A DNA stretch of 64,000 nucleotides, taken from the NCBI RefSeq assembly GCF_030547075.1, contig NZ_JAUOQH010000003.1:248001-312000 (forward strand). The letters run 5' to 3'. Below are positions 62,340 to 64,000 of the stretch, one piece after another (positions within the stretch are counted from its first letter, which is position 1; each line of letters starts with the position of its first letter). A program made the position numbers and the translations under genes. The DNA is from Alteromonas sp. 1_MG-2023 (lineage in GTDB: Bacteria; Pseudomonadota; Gammaproteobacteria; Enterobacterales; Alteromonadaceae). Below the pieces are notes generated by a model that had not been told where the DNA came from, searched no databases, and worked only from the letters and a program-made list of their open reading frames with translations.

Positions 62340-63364
62340 AGCAAAACATAAGCTTTTGGCTGTTCCAAATTGCTATTTGGGGCAGCTTAACCTTGTTCAA
62401 CTTATTAGCCCGTGGTTACTTTACCCATTATAAACTGGGCGAGTTGGTAAACTCCTTGAGCTTGTTTTTTGCGCTTCTTGCAGCCAGCGGTTTTCTTCAA
62501 AGATTTTATCGAGACCAAGTTTCAGCTTCCATTCCCAAAGGGGTTGGGCAAGCAATATTAGGCAGTGCTGCTGCGTCGTGTATCGCTATATTAATAGTTG
62601 GCTTAGTCTTACTACCCAATCAACAGTATTTATTTGGCGACGTGGGCAGCTTACCCATACTGCAACTCGTGGCCTCCTTCCCTACTATTTTCATTTTTTT
62701 GCTATGTTGGTCAGCGGTTTACTTACTTCTAAAACGTCAAAAATCGTTGAAACTAGCCTATCGACGTGAAGCCGAATTACGCCAAGCGTTAGCGTCAAGT
62801 CAGATGGACTTGTTGATTAATCAGCTTAACCCTCACTTTATGTTCAACGTCATTAACAATATTCGAGCACTTATTTTAGAAGACACTAATAAGGCCAGAG
62901 ATAGCTTAGCACAACTGTCGGAAGTACTTAGAACTACACTGCAAACTAAGCAAGACAAAGTATGGTCATTACCCCAAGAAATTGATCTTACTAAAAGCTT
63001 TATTCAATTAAATAAGCTTCAATTTGAAAACCGTTTGCGGGTAGTTTGGAACGTGTTTGGCAATACTGAAAAGTGGCAGGTGCCTTGTTTAGCACTTCAA
63101 TTGCTGGTTGAAAACGCCATAAAGCATGGCATTGGGGCACTAGTATCTGGGGGCACTGTTACCATTAATATAATTGCCGATAACAATTTATCAATTGAGG
63201 TTGTTAATCCAGGTAATTTAACGCCTTCAAAAGGCTCTACAAGTTTAGGCATCACTAACATTAAGCAGCGTTTGAATTTACTTTACGCCGACAGCGCACA
63301 GTTCTCTCTAACTGAAAACCAACATCAAGTGTCTGCAAAAATTGTTATCAAGGAAGGTCAATGA
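62336..63364 (+). CDS. LytS/YehU-type sensor histidine kinase
   Basis: A 342-residue membrane kinase starting at the ATG at 62336. Four transmembrane helices (about residues 5-25, 38-55, 70-95, 108-130) and no large sensor domain. The phosphoacceptor is the His in INQLNPHFMFNVINN (His_kinase family PF06580), and the ATPase domain has LLVENAIKHGI (N box) and STSLGITNIKQRLNLLY. It overlaps both neighbours by four bases. Signal unknown; the short membrane sensor suggests an envelope or lipophilic cue. Confidence 0.92.
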   Translation: MKQNISFWLFQIAIWGSLTLFNLLARGYFTHYKLGELVNSLSLFFALLAASGFLQRFYRDQVSASIPKGVGQAILGSAAASCIAILIVGLVLLPNQQYLFGDVGSLPILQLVASFPTIFIFLLCWSAVYLLLKRQKSLKLAYRREAELRQALASSQMDLLINQLNPHFMFNVINNIRALILEDTNKARDSLAQLSEVLRTTLQTKQDKVWSLPQEIDLTKSFIQLNKLQFENRLRVVWNVFGNTEKWQVPCLALQLLVENAIKHGIGALVSGGTVTINIIADNNLSIEVVNPGNLTPSKGSTSLGITNIKQRLNLLYADSAQFSLTENQHQVSAKIVIKEGQ

Positions 63365-64000
63365 CATCAACCCCGCAAACCAGAAGTTATAGTGCGATGA
63401 TTGTAGAAGATTCTCGATTGGGTCGTGTCGAGCTAAAATCTCAACTTACCCAAATACCCAATATTACGCTGGTAGCCGAAGCGGAAAATTTAGCCCAAGC
63501 TAGCGATGCTTTAGCCCAGCATCAAATAGACGTTATTTTTCTAGATATAAATTTACCCGACGGAAACGGGTTTGATTTACTGACTGAATTGCTGCCCGCT
63601 CCAAAGGTTATTTTCACCACTGCCTTTGAACAATACGCTTTAGATGCATTCGAAAATAACGCCGTAGATTATTTACTAAAACCAATTACACAAACCAGAC
63701 TTGCGCAAGCCTGTAAAAAATTATCCCTAAGCTTAGCATTGGAAGAAACTAAGACCTCGGCTGCTTCACCTATGACAATGGAGGAGCGTTTTTTTGTTAA
63801 AGATGGTACCCAATGCTGGCTAATTCCGTTATCTAAAGTAGAACGCTTCGAGGCCATGGGCAATTACACTCAAGTACACTTTGAAGGTAAACACCCAATG
63901 TTGAATAGAACGTTAGCCCAAATTGAAAAACGCCTTCCCGACAACCACTTTTTCCGTGTAAGTAGAAGCTTCATCGTACAGTTAGATAAAATAACTGCCG
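63361..64000 (+). CDS. LytTR-family response regulator (cut by window edge)
   Basis: The visible 213 residues start at an ATG that overlaps the kinase stop (ATGA). A receiver domain carries Asp17, phosphoacceptor Asp62 in IFLDINLPDG and Lys107 in YLLKPI. A LytTR DNA-binding domain begins near residue 140 (FFVKDGTQCWLIPLSKVERFEAMGNY in part; FFRVSRSFIVQLDKI) and runs off the right end. It pairs with the kinase; LytTR regulators bind direct repeats. The target may be the hydrolase operon itself. Confidence 0.92.
   Translation, partial: MTSTPQTRSYSAMIVEDSRLGRVELKSQLTQIPNITLVAEAENLAQASDALAQHQIDVIFLDINLPDGNGFDLLTELLPAPKVIFTTAFEQYALDAFENNAVDYLLKPITQTRLAQACKKLSLSLALEETKTSAASPMTMEERFFVKDGTQCWLIPLSKVERFEAMGNYTQVHFEGKHPMLNRTLAQIEKRLPDNHFFRVSRSFIVQLDKITA

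Noticed and set aside
1..64000. tRNA, rRNA, prophage, integron and insertion-sequence genes
   Set aside because: No cloverleaf-like segment, transposase, integrase or phage structural gene was recognised in the intergenic regions or reading frames; a covariance-model scan could not be run.

Overview
The window looks like chromosome of a marine gammaproteobacterium of the Alteromonadaceae (Alteromonas or a close relative). The signs are moderate, AT-leaning base composition, a FadE-type acyl-CoA dehydrogenase, two TonB-dependent receptors, RpoN/Fur/FNR/SoxR-type sites and protein families common in that group. This is inference from gene content; no rRNA or tRNA gene is visible and no search was run.

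Layout. 1-3.2 kb: a leftward operon of an MMPL/RND exporter, a LolA-like outer-membrane lipoprotein-sorting protein and the start of a third exported protein cut by the window edge. 3.4-11.2 kb: fadE, a membrane GGDEF/EAL protein, thymidine kinase (tdk), a free-standing GAF domain, an orphan LacI regulator and upp; tdk and upp give two pyrimidine salvage steps within 3 kb. 11.4-20.3 kb: a secreted pectinacetylesterase-like protein, a small XRE regulator, a Gly/Arg-rich lipoprotein, a WbuC cupin, a DUF2780 protein, an unknown exported protein coupled to a transglutaminase-like protein, the GTPase YlqF, a SpoU methyltransferase and a 7Fe ferredoxin. 20.5-27.2 kb: a COG2509 flavoprotein, an Orn/Lys/Arg decarboxylase, a crotonase, a DUF962 membrane protein and an unknown membrane protein.

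27.5-36.6 kb is an iron-related region: two TonB receptors, a DUF3325/DUF3649-like membrane protein, a PepSY membrane protein and three Fur-box-like palindromes. It surrounds a DUF1194 PEP-CTERM protein preceded by a near-consensus sigma-54 promoter. 36.7-42.9 kb is accessory-looking: YiaA behind a perfect 22-bp palindrome, a small membrane protein broken at an 11-base G tract, an esterase, a decayed RidA-like gene, three copies of a palindromic GGGGTCAGAGTAC element, rlmF, and soxR divergent from a glyoxalase-fold gene across a SoxR-box-like site. 43.0-48.9 kb: a complete tripartite RND drug efflux operon (adaptor, pump, outer-membrane channel).

49.2-57.5 kb is the most unusual part. An M20 peptidase diverges, across a Fur-box-like palindrome, from a tight three-gene unit: a RimK-like ATP-grasp ligase, a second ATP-grasp protein with altered catalytic positions and a C-terminal helix-hairpin-helix region, and an 884-residue M14 carboxypeptidase with beta and FnIII modules and no signal peptide. 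An Arg in its predicted specificity pocket suggests it trims acidic C-terminal residues. I read this as a candidate cytoplasmic add-and-trim peptide-tail system. The window ends with glgC, a perfect FNR-type box, an M24 peptidase, and an alpha/beta hydrolase-LytS-type kinase-LytTR regulator operon cut by the right edge.
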